NCBI GenBank assembly: GCA_964571605.1
Contig: CAZNCS010000001.1
Span: 1-64,000, forward strand
DNA: 64,000 nt
From: Leptospira_B sp964571605
GTDB lineage: Bacteria; Spirochaetota; Leptospiria; Leptospirales; Leptospiraceae
Direction: 5' to 3'
The notes under the pieces are model-generated. The model searched no databases, was not told the origin of the DNA, and worked only from the letters and a program-made list of their open reading frames with translations. A program made the position numbers and the translations under genes. Shown here piece after piece: positions 62,244 through 64,000 of this stretch. Every line of letters starts with the position of its first letter. Position 1 is the stretch's first letter.

Positions 62244-64000
62244 TCAGGAATTTTCTCTTCCAGTGTTAAATTCTATGATAATTTTAGTGCCTCGATCGAG
62301 TTCGCTTTCCGCGGAAATTTTACCGTCCAAGGATTCTATCTGTGTTTTTGTAAGAAATAATCCTACACCCCTCGCTTCGGGATGTCTATGAAATGTTTTG
62401 TGTAAACCGAATAATTTGTTTCCGTATTTGTTTAGATCGATCCCGAGGCCATTGTCTTGGACGATTAGGTATTTTTGATTCTGCACGGTTTTAGTAAAAA
62501 TATGTATTTCGGGGGTACGTTTGGGGGATCTGTATTTTATGGAATTAGAAATTAGATTGAGGAAGATACTTTCCATATAAGAAGGGTTGTATTCCCATTC
62601 CGCCAGAGAGGAAAAGTCCGAAAGAATTTTTGCCTGCGATTCTAAAATTTGGCCCTCTAAAATTTTTGTGATCTTATTTAAAATAAGTTCGAATCGGATT
62701 TTTTCAATTTTACGTTTTGCAAATTCTTGGATTCTCAATACTTCCACCAAACTATCCAATGTTTCCTGTAGATAATTCACGGTAATTTTGAACTTGCCTA
62801 TCAGAGATTGAACTTCCTCTTGTGTGTCTGCTTCTTGGATCAATTCAACAAGAGAAATTAAATTAGTTGTGGGAGCCCTTAAATTATGGGAAGTGATATG
62901 CGCATAATTCAAAAGTTGGGCGTTTCTCTGTCCCAATTGTGTGGCTAAAATTTCCAATTGTTTTTTGGTTTCTTCCAATCTCTGTTGGTAATCGACCGTT
63001 TCGGATATATTGGAACCGATTCCTAAAAATCCTGTGATCTCGGAATTTTGATCTCTGATGGCAGTGACTACCAATTGGACCGGAAAAACAGAACCGTCCT
63101 TTCTGCGGTATCTCCAAATTCTGGATTCGAATTGTTCTCTTCTCGCGATTTCAACAAGGGAATCGAAACCTTGGATTTGTTTTTTCAATTTATACGTAAG
63201 TTCTTCCGCTCTTTTTTCTATTTCTTCGGGCACATGAAAATATTCAGGTGTGAATTTTCCCACGATTTCCTCGGAAGAATAACCGAGTAAATTTTCCGCC
63301 CCTCGACTGAAATGAGTGATCAGTCCTTTTGCATCCGCTCGGATGATGGAAACCCGAGTGGCTGAGTCTAAAATTTGTTTCATTTCAAGATGGACTTCGA
63401 GAATCGATTTTTCAGCGGCTTTTCTTTGGGTAATATCCTCTATCTGAGATACGAAATATAAAGGTTTACCCTGTTTGTCTTTCACTATAGAAACGCTTAA
63501 ACTAATCCAGATGACGGATCTATTCTTTCGAAAATATCGCTTTTCCATTTTGTAATCCGAAATTTCGCCCCGGAGCATTTTGCCTACATGATGTAAATCC
63601 GTTTCCAAATCGTCGGGGTGAGTGATGTCTTGGAAAGTTGTGGTTAGAAATTCTTCTTCCGGATAACCCAACATCTCACATAATTTTCGGTTTACTTTCA
63701 ACCATTTGCCTTCTGTCGAAACCAAAGCCATTCCGCATCCGTTGTTTTCGAAAGCACCACGAAAAGTCAGTTCGCTTAATAAAAGATCGTCTTCGATTCT
63801 TCTTCTTTCGTCTATGTCTTGGAATATCCCGTAAAGCCGAATACATTTGCCGTCTTCGATTTCCGCCTGGCCGAGTGTGCGGACCCATTTTGTTTTTCCT
63901 GATTTTGTGACCAATTGTAAGTCTGTATCATATCCTATTCCGAGTTGGATCGCATCGGAAATTGCCTTTGCAATTCGAGATCTTTGTTCTCCTTCTTTGA
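62244..64000 (-). CDS. PAS sensor histidine kinase (5' partial)
   Basis: The frame is open through the right edge, so the N terminus is outside the window; about 585 residues are visible. At least three PAS domains remain: the end of one (LVTKSGKTKWVRTLGQAEI), a second with ENNGCGMALVSTEGKWLKVN and a third with DSATRVSIIRADAKGLITHF. A coiled coil leads to the kinase core with YAHITSHNLRAPTTN (phospho-His) and HATPase NLISNSIKYRS, QDNGLGIDL and ARGVGLFLTKTQIE. It is soluble in the visible part. It is a close paralogue of the kinase at 8843 in its C-terminal half. There is no regulator gene adjacent inside the window. Confidence 0.93.
   Translation of the reverse strand, partial: KEGEQRSRIAKAISDAIQLGIGYDTDLQLVTKSGKTKWVRTLGQAEIEDGKCIRLYGIFQDIDERRRIEDDLLLSELTFRGAFENNGCGMALVSTEGKWLKVNRKLCEMLGYPEEEFLTTTFQDITHPDDLETDLHHVGKMLRGEISDYKMEKRYFRKNRSVIWISLSVSIVKDKQGKPLYFVSQIEDITQRKAAEKSILEVHLEMKQILDSATRVSIIRADAKGLITHFSRGAENLLGYSSEEIVGKFTPEYFHVPEEIEKRAEELTYKLKKQIQGFDSLVEIARREQFESRIWRYRRKDGSVFPVQLVVTAIRDQNSEITGFLGIGSNISETVDYQQRLEETKKQLEILATQLGQRNAQLLNYAHITSHNLRAPTTNLISLVELIQEADTQEEVQSLIGKFKITVNYLQETLDSLVEVLRIQEFAKRKIEKIRFELILNKITKILEGQILESQAKILSDFSSLAEWEYNPSYMESIFLNLISNSIKYRSPKRTPEIHIFTKTVQNQKYLIVQDNGLGIDLNKYGNKLFGLHKTFHRHPEARGVGLFLTKTQIESLDGKISAESELDRGTKIIIEFNTGRENS

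Overview
The window is one 64 kb piece of a bacterial chromosome, moderately AT-rich and densely coded on both strands. I see no tRNA, rRNA, CRISPR array, transposase or phage gene. Gene content points to a spirochaete of the genus Leptospira, most likely an environmental lineage: many PAS/GAF sensor kinases, lipoprotein-like 7TMR-DISM receptors, a SpoIIE phosphatase with TPRs, a cbb3 oxidase as the visible terminal oxidase, and Leptospira-style hypothetical proteins. The genus is inferred from content and style, not from a marker gene.

Layout. (1) 2-5866: four tightly packed + strand signalling genes: a 5'-truncated HAMP-GAF hybrid kinase with three receiver domains, a receiver-HisKA_2 kinase, a single receiver and a receiver-PAS protein. 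(2) 6020-12357: a chemoreceptor, a Crp/Fnr regulator and two PAS kinases on the - strand. The chemoreceptor and the CckA-like kinase share an upstream operator-like site. (3) 12615-19898: a copper P1B ATPase, an alginate-export-type porin and a 7TM SpoIIE phosphatase. (4) 20024-24018: a TetR regulator divergent from a metallo-beta-lactamase/NAD(P)-binding gene pair, with twin operators between them, then an AraC regulator and DoxX. (5) 24208-30411: an MgtA-type ATPase, a K+-channel-like protein whose selectivity filter is replaced, an unknown 664-residue protein and an HdeD-like protein. (6) 30609-35852: a LytS/LytTR pair, a beta-CASP RNase-like protein, a second Crp/Fnr regulator and a degenerate dienelactone-hydrolase-like protein. 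(7) 46891-36120 (- strand): a full cbb3 oxidase operon ccoNOQPGHIS plus a SafE-like transporter, then a P2-type ATPase and a DUF2892 protein. The small ccoQ and ccoS genes were found by reading the gaps. (8) 47084-55480: a CoA-transferase, a very unusual double-kinase 7TM receptor with its LuxR-type regulator, thiM, a PEBP protein and an AraC regulator. (9) 56079-59712: a family 2A encapsulin shell gene overlapping a cysteine desulfurase with a long disordered N-terminal cargo extension, and a convergent serine O-acetyltransferase. (10) 60040-64000: a FadL-type outer-membrane protein, a small membrane protein and a 5'-truncated PAS kinase.

The most notable system is the encapsulin locus. Serine acetyltransferase would make O-acetylserine for cysteine synthesis. 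The desulfurase would strip sulfur from cysteine inside a protein shell and so store sulfur in a nanocompartment. A perfect 19-bp-arm inverted repeat lies just upstream of the acetyltransferase gene. Other leads are the channel with an altered filter, the receptor with two kinase modules, a single-haem CcoP, and several palindromes shared or paired at promoters.
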